Positions 10,191-21,356 of a DNA stretch of 64,000 bases are shown here, piece by piece. Below the pieces are notes generated by a model. The model did not search any database. It was given only the letters and a program-made list of their open reading frames with translations, and was not told where the DNA came from. Source of the stretch: Celoporthe dispersa (lineage: Eukaryota > Ascomycota > Sordariomycetes > Diaporthales > Cryphonectriaceae); the NCBI GenBank assembly GCA_016584495.1, contig WAID01000013.1, forward strand, positions 372,001 through 436,000, in the 5' to 3' direction. The number at the start of each line of letters is the position of its first letter. Position 1 is the stretch's first letter. Position numbers and translations under genes: made by a program.

Positions 10191-10646
10191 ATGACCTCAC
10201 CAAACGGACAAGGCTATTTCCTCCCCTCTGAGCGAGCCCAAGGCCTCGCCAACTACCCACATGCCCGCACCGCCCCTTCCGCCAGCCGCCTCCTCTTCGT
10301 ATCAGGGACCTCGTCCCGCCGGGGCGACGGCACCTACGAGGGCTGCGAGCCTCTGCCTGACGGCCAAGGTTTCAAGCTCGACTGCGGCGCCCAGACGGCC
10401 GCCGTTCTGCGCAACATCGAGGCCATCATCCGGGGCGCCACGGGCGGGGCGCGGGGCCTCGAGAGTGTCGTGGATGCTACGGTGTTCTTGACAGATATGG
10501 GTGACTATGCTGCTATGAACGCGGAGTGGAACCGGTGCTGGCCGGATAAGGCGGCGGCTCCTGCGAGGACTTGTGTGCAGGTTGCGGCGCTGCCGAATGT
10601 CAGGTTGAACGTGGAGATCAAGTGTCAGGCTTTGGTGGCGGAGTGA
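10191..10646 (+). CDS. RidA/YjgF-family 2-aminomuconate deaminase
   Basis: A single exon of 151 residues with an intact frame. The signature ANYPHAR ... LFVSGTSSRRGDGTYEG is that of the aminomuconate deaminase subgroup of RidA proteins (bacterial NbaF/AmnD); housekeeping RidA lacks the SGTSSRR form. AQTAAVLRNIEAI, VDATVFLTDMGDY and a final VEIKCQALV complete the fold, which normally forms a trimer. The predicted reaction is 2-aminomuconate to 4-oxalocrotonate plus ammonia. It comes directly after the semialdehyde dehydrogenase and is divergent from it, completing four consecutive steps from 3-hydroxyanthranilate. Confidence 0.9.
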   Translation: MTSPNGQGYFLPSERAQGLANYPHARTAPSASRLLFVSGTSSRRGDGTYEGCEPLPDGQGFKLDCGAQTAAVLRNIEAIIRGATGGARGLESVVDATVFLTDMGDYAAMNAEWNRCWPDKAAAPARTCVQVAALPNVRLNVEIKCQALVAE

Positions 10647-11099
10647 AGGATATGATCTGGGAGGGATTGGATGAGGACGATTAGAGAGCACTCCAGCGAT
10701 AGACACTGCCGGGTTCTAGTGGAAGAAAAGGGGGGGCTCAGGGGCGCCGATCTGACCTCGCCAGGATGTGAAGGAATGCAACCCATTCAGGTCATCTCTG
10801 GATTGCAGCATCAGCGCTGGCGAGCAGCAGGCTAGCCTCGGACCTCTAGCTGGAGACAAAAAGCCCGAATGAGAGGGGAAGGGGGGGGGGGGAAAGAGAA
10901 CTCCAAGACATCATGTCGGATGAACGAGGCCAAGGAGATCCTCCCACTTAGCTCACCATATCTGGACGCGGTGACAAGAATATCATCAGCAGGGGCAACA
11001 CAGACAAGAGGTCCCGACGAGATTCTTATGTTTCAACATCTTCCCTGAGCCTGCTGTTTCCATGATCCTGCTCCATTGAGCGACCCAGACCACCGGAAC
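10647..11099. other. Convergent spacer, no gene seen
   Basis: About 450 bp between the stops of the deaminase and the second aldo-keto reductase. A G-run of about ten lies near 10883. Confidence 0.4.
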
Positions 11100-12396
11100 T
11101 CAAGCCATCTTGCCCATACCTCCAGGGACCATATTCCAGCCCAACTGCTCATAAGTCCAGCCAAAGACCATACCATTCTCACGATGGTAGTTCAGGAGGC
11201 TGCGGTGCTTCCCCCTCCTCCTTATGGATCCCATCAATGGCCTTCACGTCATCGTCATCGAGCTGCACGAGCTATTTTCCCCTTTTCATCAGTGAACCGT
11301 GTCTCTCTCTCTCAAAAGAACAAAAAATTAAAAAAAAATTTAAAAAAAAAAAGAAGAAAAAGGCAGCTTTATTCTCCTGTCTGTGTGGCGGGCGGGCTCG
11401 GTCTGACTTGCCGTGATGTTCTTCCTCATGCGCTCCGGGTTCTCGCTCTTGGGCACCACGACGATCCCGTGCTGCACGGCCCAGCTGAGGACAACCTGCC
11501 CCTCACCGACGCCATGCTTCTTCGCAATCCCCACGATCGTCTCGTCCGCCAGCACGGGGGACACCGACCCGGCCCGGGGCTGCCCGATGGGCGAGTACGC
11601 CGTCAGCACGATCCCGCGCCCCGCGCAAAACTCCTGCAGCGCCGTCTGCGGCAGCAGCGGGTGCAGCTCGACCTGGTTGACGGCGGGCACGACGACATCG
11701 CCGCCCGTGGCCCGCAGCAGCAGCGCCTCCAGCAGGGGGGACGCCAAAGTTGGACACGCCGAGGGCGCGCACCTTGCCCGTGCCGAGGAGCTTGACCATG
11801 TCGGCCCAGGTCTCGTGGATCGTGGGGGTCTCGTCGGGCTGCAGGGTGCGGTCGTCCCGCTGCGCCTGGGGCCAGTGCATGAGGTACAGGTCGATGTACC
11901 CTGTGCCGAGGGCCTCAAGGGATCTCTGGAGGGCGTCGGCTACCTGGTGGTGGTCCTTGTTGTTTCTTTGCGTTGCGTGGTGGAATGTGGTCAGCACGCG
12001 AACACGGACAAGAGGTGATGCGCTGCAGCTCACAGCTTGGTGGTCACGAAGAACTCCTCGCGGGGGAGGCCTGAGTCGCGCAGGGCCCTGCCGACGGCCT
12101 CCTCGTTCTGATAGCTGTCCGCCGTGTCGAAATGACGGTAGCCGGCCTTGATGGCGTTGAGACACATCTCATAGACCTTGTCTCCGCTGCCAGGGCTGCC
12201 CATCCAGCATCCTGCCGGGTTGTTGGTTTTTTGTCAATACGTCATCGACCGCGAGGAGGAGTAGGAGGAGCCGGCATCAGGGTGATGATGGTGGGGTGCT
12301 CATGGGAGGAAGTAATGACTTGGTTTACTTACCCATGCCGACCGAGGGCATGAGGACGCCGTTGTTGAGCTTGAATGACGGGATCTGTGCAGCCAT
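11100..12396 (-). CDS. Aldo-keto reductase 2, with a GC-AG intron and two frame breaks
   Basis: Exons 12396-12333, 12211-12034, 11965-11412 and 11271-11100. Removing one extra base in each of the runs 11735-11740 and 11211-11215 gives 321 residues with correct phases. Tetrad residues are Asp and Tyr in HFDTADSYQNEE, Lys in VTTKL and His in YLMHWP; the cofactor motif is PKSENPERMRKN. The last intron (11411-11272) starts with GCAAGT, a GC donor, and ends in a normal AG; it holds long T and A tracts. Its final exon supplies the conserved C-terminus (DDDDVKAIDGIHKE and, after correction, a VFGWTYEQLGW end), which is otherwise missing. The substrate is unknown. It sits beside the aminomuconate genes and could serve that pathway or the sugar-acid module. 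Confidence 0.85.
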
Positions 12397-13344
12397 GGTG
12401 ATGCGTCTATATACCGTATAGACAATAATTCTGTGTTGTGATACGTCTGCAGCTTTCAGTCGAGAGGTTACTTGGAGTACGTGCTTGGGAGAAGTATCTT
12501 GGCCCGCAGCACCAGTCACGATGGCGACATCATGCAGGCCCGGCGAATAGTCTCAGGTTAGGTGGATAACAGCGCCTACCGCGATCCTAAAAGAGGCAAA
12601 GCCGCAGCCGTTCTCGGGTTCGTGCCACCGACACCGCGCTTGGTAAATCCGGAGTAGTGAATGCATTTGTTCCGCTGCCTGATTGCCGGCCACAGGGGAG
12701 AGTATCAGCTCCTCCGTTGGCTCAGGGGGATGCGGGAACAGGTCTACTTCATAACAGAGCAGACAGCTACTTCTGCAGGATCTTATATAATATAACCATT
12801 GTCTTCTGGTGGCTGTTTTGGGGAGAGTAAAGAGGGTCTCGCCTGAGCATAGCCAGCTGCGGTGTCTCGGCAACGGTGGCGGCACATGAAGGACCGCTCG
12901 GCCCCATCTACAGAGGAAGTATGAGGAGAACAAAGTCAAGAAGAAGAAAAAAAAAACAAGTGTCTGAATTGGCAAAGAGTCTGAACAGCCAAGAATATAT
13001 AAAAACGGAAACTTGACAACAACCTGGCAGATCGGTGCTGAATGACGGGTCTGATCACCCCCGTACCGCCGTGCCGACTCCCACTCCCCCGCCTTTTCCA
13101 TCCCAGAGCAACGACGAGGAACAAATCTTGTGTCCGAACCTGGTCGCGAGCAAGAGGCCGTGGCCATAAGCTTGCCAGAGGAGAAGACTGCCCAGGCACA
13201 CCATCCCTCTCCTCTCGCCTTCTCCTCCCCTCCCCTTCTTCTCTCCCTCTCTCTTGCGCTTGGTGTCCGCCAAACACTCAAACAAGCATGCAGTCCTCAC
13301 TAACCACCCCCCCAGCACCCAACAGCTGTCTCTCCTCCTCCCTC
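12397..13344. other. Spacer without a supported gene
   Basis: About 950 bp. It holds the promoter of aldo-keto reductase 2 and the 3' side of the membrane microprotein gene. Open frames on the minus strand are low-complexity (Arg/Glu-rich from GA/CT tracts near 13200-13260) and match no family. Confidence 0.4.
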
Positions 13345-13611
13345 TCACATCACCGTCGTGATAATCAACACGACCGGCCACGGAACAGAAAGGATAACCG
13401 CCGCGATGACCGACATAAAGTTGATGTCCCCCGTGCCGTGCGGGCCCCGCCACCGGTCGATCAGTGACAGCACGGTCCAGATCATGCCGATGGCGTACAA
13501 GGTCGAGGCCCAGAGGATCCCGAGGATCATGTCCGCCTCCGCGTCGGTTGGGCTGACGGCATCGCGCGTGTCGATCGTGGTGGAGAGCTGCACGAAGCCT
13601 ACCGACGACAT
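13345..13611 (-). CDS. Small two-helix membrane protein
   Basis: An 88-residue frame from ATG 13611. It starts MSSVGFVQLSTTID, has an acidic stretch (SPTDAEADM) and then two hydrophobic helices, roughly residues 31-51 (ILGILWASTLYAIGMIW) and 66-86 (VIAAVILSVPWPVVLII), separated by a basic loop DRWRGPHGTG. The frame extends upstream but that part is low-complexity, so the start at 13611 is preferred. Function is unknown; small fungal proteins of this shape occur in ER, plasma or mitochondrial membranes. The codon usage and the clear hydrophobic pattern argue for a real gene. Confidence 0.55.
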   Translation of the reverse strand: MSSVGFVQLSTTIDTRDAVSPTDAEADMILGILWASTLYAIGMIWTVLSLIDRWRGPHGTGDINFMSVIAAVILSVPWPVVLIITTVM

Positions 13612-15247
13612 ATTGATGGATCTCGAGGAACAAGTTTGTCTTCTTTCTCTTCGTCTTTCCTCGGGTTGCTTGTTGGCGTAGTGATTGGTGGAGAGGGGGA
13701 CGCGGGTTTCTCTGTCGGGGTAGAGCGCCCAGCGCAACAGAACAGCAGTGGGTAGGTGAGTTGTGACCCGAAGAAATGCCACGAGGATTAAAAAAAATTA
13801 TATTTGTATCGTCTGCGCTGGGTGATGTGCTGGGAGCCGGCCTGCAAGGAGCGAGAAAAGCGAAGTGGAAGAATAGGAAGATTGACCAGCAATTAGCGAG
13901 CGAACGAAGAAGAGGGAGGGTTAGTGTTGATGATGCAGGAAGGGAGAGAGAAGAGAGGGTGTGATTGTGACGTGTGACGGCGTCCTGCAGAGCCATCTCG
14001 GGTCACTTATTGGTTCGAGAGTGTGCGTGCCTGTGTGCTGGATAGCCGTACATCCGGTTCGCATGCCCGCCCTCCTCACGCACCCCAAGTCCGCAGATCT
14101 TACAACTCCACTGCGGTGTTCCTGCCCGTAGGCCAGCCTTTGTGTTGCAGGCTCTGTCAGGGGCCCTTTGCTTGAGACGAATGATCGCCAGGGCTAAGCG
14201 CCAGGTGTAACGCCCTCCCTGCGGATCCCCTGGCCCCCTCTGGCGAATCACCGCTGGAGAAGCACCGCTCTGTCTTCTACCATACCCTCTGGTTTATTAT
14301 GATTATAGACGATCGATTACCGAGATGAATTCGTTCACGTGTAAATCTGGACCGTGTCTACGCAGAGAGACATATATATTGAAGCCGTCGAGGTGAGACT
14401 TCCCGGCCCCGTCTGAAATGTGACCTCCGCCACGCAAACCATCGATGCAGACCCTGTGCAAGGGCCGCCTGTGTCGCTGGTGAAAGCCCCTTCTCGCCAG
14501 CTCAGGGTGGCTTTTCATCGCCATTGACATCCACAGTGGTTGATCGCCATCGTGAAACCGGATCCACCCAGACGAGATCGCAGAACCTCCCCGCCGGTCT
14601 TTGTGCTCTCACCCAAGTCGTACGCTTGTGGTGTGTTGTTCGTGTTATTCGTAGGTGCATGCACCGCTTCTCCTTACAAAACTCACTACTGCATGACTTT
14701 TGTCTTTCTTTGATTTCTTGTGCAGCAATATCGTCGGGTGGCCAGGAGGGCCATTTCATGCAATCTTCTATCTGATTGACAGGGCATTGATCCCTAAGCG
14801 CCCCACTCATCGAGTTGAGGACATCGAAAAGAAGGAGAAAAACCTGATTGAGAACTCGAAAGAGGGCGATAAGGATCTAAGCTTGCATTATTCCTATTAA
14901 TTTCAAAAAAAAAAAAAAACGAGCAGGATATTTTCTTGGTGGAGGGAGAATGTGGTTGGGGGGAGGGGGCCTACAACTACACCAGCTTAGGTCACCTCTG
15001 GGCGACAAGCAGCACCTCCTACCGCGACGAACATAAACACCTTAAGAACAATTCACAGATACGCACGTATTCGATTGAGAAGTCGGTATATTACGAGACG
15101 CCAAGTATGTACATGAAATCTCAGGATAAGCAGTGTTGCGCGAGGTGGATTTGACACCTGGCCCCGCGGGCTCTGAACGGACTCGGCCGCGCTCAACACA
15201 GGTTTCTCGTGGGCCAGTGCCTAGATTTAGACGGTCCAAGTCACTAC
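13612..15247. other. Spacer without a supported gene
   Basis: About 1.6 kb with only short frames. An A-run lies at about 14907-14920. No transposase-like or RNA-gene signature was recognised. Confidence 0.4.
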
Positions 15248-18021
15248 TTAGGTCGAGCTGAGAACACCATCCTGCAGCATCTGCGTGAAGGCCTGGAGGG
15301 CGACGACGGGTTCTGTATTGTTTGGTTTCTGATTAGCCACTGATATCATCCTTTTATTCTTGAGAGAGGGAGGGGGCCGCGGGATTAGATGAGCTCCTGT
15401 GTCTCGGTCGACCACACTTACGGTAGTAGGGGACCTCGTGTCCAGCCTCGTACTAATTGATCAAGAGCGTCAGCATTCACTTCTTTGGGTGTCTACAAAT
15501 CTCATACAACAAGGCATTACATACCACGCGCAGGAAGTTGAGGTTGCCAACGGTCTTGAACTGGCCTCCCGACACACCATCGACGGTGTACTCGGCCAGC
15601 TCCGTGGCCTGGAACTCGGCGGCGTCCGTGTAGTTGAGGTTGTTCACCACAAGCTGGCTGCCGTACCAGTTGCAGATCCAGTCTGATAGAGAGGTTAGCT
15701 TGGTCACTCTCCTCTCCCCTCCTTTTGCCACTTCGTTTCGTCCTTCTTCCTCTTTGTGTGTCTTCTCTTCTCCTCTTTTGTTTTGGACACCACTCAGAAA
15801 TTCTCCCATCTTTCGGGGCTTGCTTACCCAGATCACCAGCCCAGATGAGGACATTGACACCGCTCTGGACCACCTCGGCGAGGGGCTCCAGGAAGGACCG
15901 TGCCTCATCTCCAGTGGCGACTATCTTGGCGTAGGGGCCGGTCGGGCACTCCTGGTAATCCGACAGCGCGCCAATGGCGGTCATGACGGATGACTCCTAT
16001 TTTCCCCCACACGATTAGTTTTCTATGCTATCTCCAGCAGGGCCAGTGTTCTGTGAGGGGACGGAGAAGAGGCTTACTCCGAGGTAGTCGACGTAGGTCT
16101 CTGGCGGGTCCGTGCTCTCATCGCTTCGGGGCTCGAGGACATCGTAGACGTTGAAGTTGTTGGCCTCCTGTTTTGTCCCAAGTTTAGATTTTGATTTCCT
16201 CTTCACACGCACACACACACACACACACACGTGTGAAAGTCAGGGGCGGGCAATGGGTTGGTGTACCTCGATGGGTGTCTCGGTGGCGGACGAGCAGGTG
16301 CTTCCAGCAGACAGGCAGGCGGCGTTGTTGCCAGTGAGACCAGTGCAGCTGGCATAGGCGGGAACGCAATCCTCGGTGTCTAAAGGCGGTTCTTGTCAAT
16401 TTTTACATCCGATCTCTATACCTTTCGAGCAGCATCGTATGTTTCCAGCCACTCAAATTCCCGACTTGCGGGGGGCTATCTCGGGGGTGAGCCTATACGT
16501 ACAAGCATCCCTTGAAAGCAATAACGTTAGCTAGTCTTTTCCTTGTCGGTGAAACCGTAGCATCGTCAAACAAAGTCACTCACATGTAGCTCTCATACTG
16601 CTTGAGAGTGATGAGCTGGTTGTAGGTGTTGTTGTAGGCAAAAATTGGGTAAGCCTGAAGAGCACACGATTAGTTTTCGGCCCAGCTACAGCGACTGGGC
16701 TGAATTTCAGCGTACCTGGTACTGCAGCTCGGGGTCGATCCAACCTATTCAACTATCAGCCAAGCCCGTACTTTATTTGGTTTTCCCCCGCCTTCAAAAT
16801 GAAGCTTGCACGAGTGCACAAGGGCGACGCGCCCTGATACGTCCTCCGGCCATCGTTCTGACACGTCCACACCCTCCAAGGGCCACTACAGCTGTGCAAG
16901 GTAAGAGAAGACGTACCGTTGTTGATGCCAAGAGCAACCAGGTTAATAACCTCGCCATCCACCGTGCCAGCCTCGATAGCGGCGTTCTGCGACTGGAAGT
17001 AGCTCGAAAACTCGGGGCCGTAGTGACCACCGTACGACTCGGTGAACAGGGCAAAGTCACGGCTCTCATACGTGGGGAAAGCGGCGTAGAAGTTTTGCAG
17101 GAACTGCCAGACGTACTCGGCCGCGGTCACGGTCGAGGTGGCTGAGTCGGTTCCGTAGCTGAAGCCCACACCTGGAAAGGAGAGTGTTAGTCGCTGACTT
17201 GGTGGTTTGGTTTTTTTTTTTTCTCTACAGAAAAAATCAAAAGACAAAAAGAAGGTCGCAGCCGAGAAGGCTTACCGATGGGTTCGTCGACGTAGAGCAT
17301 GTTGGCGACGTTGTTCCAGGAGTACTCGTTCAGGCTGGGCTCAGTGGAGCCGTTGACGAAGTGGCATGGTCCTGGAGGTAGTCAGATGTCAGCATTTGAA
17401 AGTAGACGAGAGGTTTTACCAAGCATGAGCAGTAGCCCAGCTTGTCTCTGGAGATAGATGCCGCAGCTGAGGGGCGAGTAGCAGAGTACGAACCGTGCTC
17501 TTGGAAGAGACCGATCCTATAAAGAAATCAGCACATCAGTAAATGAATATCTGGTGGAATCTGCCAAAGAGCGCGAGAGGTCTGATCCTGCTTACATGGA
17601 AGAGCATCCAGGGCCACCGTTGAGCCAGAGCACCAGAGGAGCCGTGGTGGGGTTGGTGCGGGCCTCAAAGAACCAGTACCACATGTGCATGGTGCTCAGC
17701 GAGTTTAGGTCAGCGTCGAGGTAGCCCGAGTAGGTAGTTACACCCTCGGTCGTCTCCTGTTTTGTCGTTAGTACCTCATCCTCAACAAGAGGGAAGGGAA
17801 AGGAAAGGATAAAGAAGGAAAGAAAGAAAAAAACTCACGCAGATACCAGAGTCCTCCACGTAGGCCAGAGAAGTCTTGTCACCAGCACGCTTGAAGATGT
17901 TGTACTCGATACCTCCGCGCGTCTCGAGGTACCTCTTGTGAAGGCCCTCGGACTTCTCCGACTGGGGAGCAGCCATCGCCAGGCTGGCGAGGCCAAGGGA
18001 AGCCAGGAGCCTGAGAGACAT
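15248..18021 (-). CDS. Secreted serine carboxypeptidase (family S10, carboxypeptidase S1-like)
   Basis: About 14 exons. Well-placed ones are 18021-17839, 17756-17596, 17516-17494 (23 nt) and 16510-16503 (8 nt); the last runs from about 15315 to the stop at 15248. A signal peptide (MSLRLLASLGLASLAMA) is followed by a probable KR-processed propeptide. Family motifs: WLNGGPGCSSMIG, nucleophile in TESYGGHYGPEF, catalytic Asp in IWAGDLDWICNW and catalytic His in EAGHEVPYY. Predicted to remove C-terminal residues from peptides outside the cell or in the vacuole. Intact frame. The 8-nt exon is needed to keep frame between SYM and TEDC and is flanked by a CTAAC branch point and GTACGT. A divergent gene on its 5' side was not found. 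Confidence 0.9.
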
Positions 18022-19292
18022 CTTGGTGATTTACCGGAACAGTTCGTCTCGAGTGAGTGCCGAAGATCGCAGGACTGGGTCTCTCAACAAAATCACGAGC
18101 GAGTCGAATCCGCCTTGGCTTGTTCTCGAGCGTGGAAAGGCGCAACGAACGGGATGGGGCACAAGAGGGAAGGAATCAGAGAGGGGACCAGCAGGGTGGT
18201 GCGCTTGCGACCTCATATACTTGATTTATATCTCGAGCGCCCACCTGAGCCAGATACGAGGCCTTGCACCGCCAAGACCCCAAGCTCAAGATTTTGAGCA
18301 CCTTGCACTGTTCTCTTGCCTACCTTGAGGCCCCATATTCAAGGGCAGTGTCAGCGCTGTCGTGGTGGCCCAGGGAACGGACTGCCGCTTCGAGAAGGTA
18401 TCTTTCGCAACAGGGCAGGGTCAGCTGGGCATTCGCTCGTGCTGTGACCTGGGCGGAAAGAGAGAGAAAAACAAAAGGGTATGGGATTGGCCTGTTCTCA
18501 CTATGCTACATAGCACATCCACATTTTGCAGATCGAGGAGGTCGAAATAAGGTCCATAACGGCGGAGGTGGGCTAATCCGCGAATGGCAGCTCGGCAAGG
18601 CCCATGAACCACCGACTGGCTCGTCGACGGGGTCTTCCATGGGGAGGCTCTTCTTGTGACCTCCCTGTTTGGGCATGGTCGACGTAACCAGCGGATGGGA
18701 TCGACCGTGCAGGATTTCACGCGAGGTCCACATATCATTAAGCTTGAATGCCGAGATCATTGGGTTTCAGCGGCAGATGGCAAGGTCACCTTGATTTTCA
18801 AGTTATTCCAGGAGTATTCTTGGGCGCTACTACTGGATGGTTTAATGTCTTGGCAGAACTGCTGAGAAATAATCTTCCATGCGTCGGCACAGCAAATAGA
18901 CTTCGACAAGCCGCAAAATTAACATGGGATGGCAAGTGCCTCGGATGAAATTCAGGCCTATCAAGTGAGGAATGACGGGCACTGACGGGCCGTTCAGGGA
19001 TGGCAGGTGGTAGACATGGATAACAGGAAGTATCTGCCGTTTTAAATGATACCTTGGGGTGCAGGAGTCTAGGTCAGCTCATTCGACCATCCATCCTGAG
19101 CGAGTTTTGTTTTGGTATTGGACACCTTGCTTCCGGCGTGGGGGAGGCTATAATACTTATCACGGCGAGCAGAGACGAGGATGTATTCAAATTTATGTGA
19201 CAGCAGGTATTTAATAAATAGGGTTGGGTCTAGGCACGTCCGCGAGGTGCAATGCATACACCTGGTCACCCTTTGCTGATCTGTACTAGTTG
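18022..19292. other. Spacer: carboxypeptidase promoter and acyltransferase 3' flank
   Basis: About 1.27 kb. Frames on both strands are short and unlike known proteins. Confidence 0.4.
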
Positions 19293-20858
19293 TCATCCCA
19301 AGCACGTAGCATACTTGGCAAGCTCCTCATCACTCCGAAGACTGTCAATGTCCTGTGGCCTGAGACAGCATGCCACATCCACATCCCCCCTCCAGACTCT
19401 TCGGCATAAGATAGAGAAGTCCTTCGACTGGAGGGAAGTTTGGCCTCTTCCCAAATACCGGCCTGCCCAGTCCGCCAAACACGGTATCACTGAACCCGAG
19501 CCCAGACCAGCTCGACAGCATCAGGTCGAAGCCGTCCGCGATGTTGAGTCCTGTCCCCTGCGACAGTGCTCCTTTATCCTCCGAAGCAGCTAGGGCCGTG
19601 GCAAAAGACTGGATCTCAACAGGGCGAACCGCATACAGGTCTGCGCGCATCTGGCGTGCCAAGCTGCCGAAATCCGTGGTGGTCGCCACGGAATCCATCG
19701 GGACTTCGCTGCTGACGCACCAGACGAGATGGCCCATGTACCCGGCGGGAATTCCCAAGAAACGTCGGCCATTGACCGCACGGCAGAAGATGGCCTCTGG
19801 TGCCCTTTCTGTGCGCTTGAGCCGGGCTGTGGTAATTCTTGTGCAGAGGAAGGCAGTGAGTGCGTCGTCTGTCGACACCCATTGCGTTGTCTGGTCGTTG
19901 CACTCGTCGCCTGGTGATGGTCTCGAAGCGAGTTCCTTGAGCTTCACAAGTCTATCTGCAGGGAAGTGTAAGTAAACCCACTGCGCTGCGGCTACTGGTG
20001 TCTGAGGCTGCGGCGGAGGCTCTTGTGCCCTCTTCCTGACGAGGTATTCTGTCGTGTGTTAGAACTATTTGCCAAGGAGAAAAAAAAATAAAATAAAAAA
20101 ACCTTCTGTGACTCACTGCTCATATCGACCATTTCGTCATCTGGTCCAAGTAGTTTAACAATATCCCGCCGATCTAGATTGCCCTGCTCCATCTCGTCGC
20201 TCGAAAAAGCCTCACCGCGAAGGGCTTTTGCGTACAGCCGAATAACCTGGCCCAACCCATTCATATCCATAATAGTGTGGTTGCCCTGGAACGCAAGAAT
20301 CACACCCCCATGGACAAAATTCGCCTGGATTTCCACCACAGGAGCAGGTTTCTCTGACTCGTCGTACAGATCTGGCAGAGGTCTGTGAACAGAAAGGACC
20401 TCCCCGTCGAGCATCTCCATCGGCACACCTCTCTTCATGATCGCTTCGAGTGGCTGGCATACCTCTGTGCAGTCCTTGAACATGACCGGGCTCGTCCTTG
20501 TGCCTGGCGGGTACGGCACCACCGTGGCCAGGCCTGTCTTCCCCGGGCCGGCACCTCTGCGCACCACATGGCCTGCGAGATAGGGAAATGACCTGACGAG
20601 CTGGTCTGCGGCGCGATGTAGCTCCTCCATCACGGACGGGGGCTCGGCGGCGCACCGGTATCCTAAAGCAATGACTGTCTAGAACACTACTTGTTAGATA
20701 GCTAACATTGTGCCACGGCGCCTCTGAGGCATGGCCCAGAGAATTCCTCACCATGCTCCTCCAAGAAAGTCAAGGGTCATAATTACATATGTCTTGATTA
20801 AGGCTGATTGCCCTAGGACGTCCTGAATATGGGCGAACGGAGACCCCTCGTCATCCAT
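19293..20858 (-). CDS. BAHD/TRI101-type O-acyltransferase, one frame break
   Basis: Exons 20858-20787, 20678-20117 and 20048-19293. Removing one extra base in the run 19385-19390 gives 462 residues with all phases correct. The N-terminus DVLGQSALIKTY, the SFPYLAGHVV motif and the catalytic HTIMD (HxxxD) identify the PF02458 transferase family, which uses acyl-CoA to acylate hydroxyl or amino groups. GFDLMLSSWSGLGFSD takes the place of the SSW/DFGWG region. The C-terminus after the break (DVDVACCLRPQDIDSLR) is typical of fungal trichothecene-3-O-acetyltransferase-like proteins, most of which do not act on trichothecenes. No polyketide synthase, terpene synthase or P450 lies nearby, so a role in secondary metabolism is not supported. 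The first donor is GTAATT, slightly off consensus. Confidence 0.85.
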
Positions 20859-21356
20859 ACTGATTTTCTTGGGACTGTCGAGCGTCGACAATGTGCTGGA
20901 TGAGGTCGTGTAGAGCCCAGACTAAATGCTATTAAAATTGGTGGTGACCTGCCATAGATCTTTTGGCCTGTCAAACCAGAAGGATTTATGAATGAACCAT
21001 GGCATATACGGCTAGGGGGAAGAGTCATGCCGCGGTAGGCGGCAATCAAGGCAGTCAGCGGCCTTCGGAGCCGAGCGTCTTGTGCCGTTTTCCGTGGTGC
21101 ATGACACTAAGGCAACGAAGAAGTTTATAGCAAACAGTAAACAGGATAGTGGAACACGCCTCTAAACGGGAATAATGTCATTCTCGACCGGGAATCATGT
21201 AATGAACTGCTAGACGAGAGGCCTTGCATATCATTTCGTTATCTTGACCTTCCACTATTTAATCTATCCCCTCCCTGCAGCTCCTGAAATCAAGGCCTCA
21301 AGCAAGCTCCGTGCATTATGCGGTTCTCCCACTAATATATGTAGCCATCAAATACG
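20859..21356. promoter_or_regulatory. Divergent promoter of the acyltransferase and the M3 peptidase
   Basis: About 500 bp between divergent start codons. No specific motif was recognised. Confidence 0.35.

Noticed and set aside
12553..13281. 242-codon minus-strand frame between AKR2 and the small membrane protein
   Set aside because: Arg/Glu-rich start from GA/CT tracts, no ATG context, domain or codon bias.
13985..14020. GGTTCGA motif as a tRNA B box
   Set aside because: No matching A box or cloverleaf could be drawn around it.
19293..20858. Acyltransferase as part of a trichothecene or other toxin cluster
   Set aside because: Although TRI101-like in family, it has no terpene synthase, polyketide synthase, P450 or regulator nearby. 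The family is mostly unrelated to toxins.
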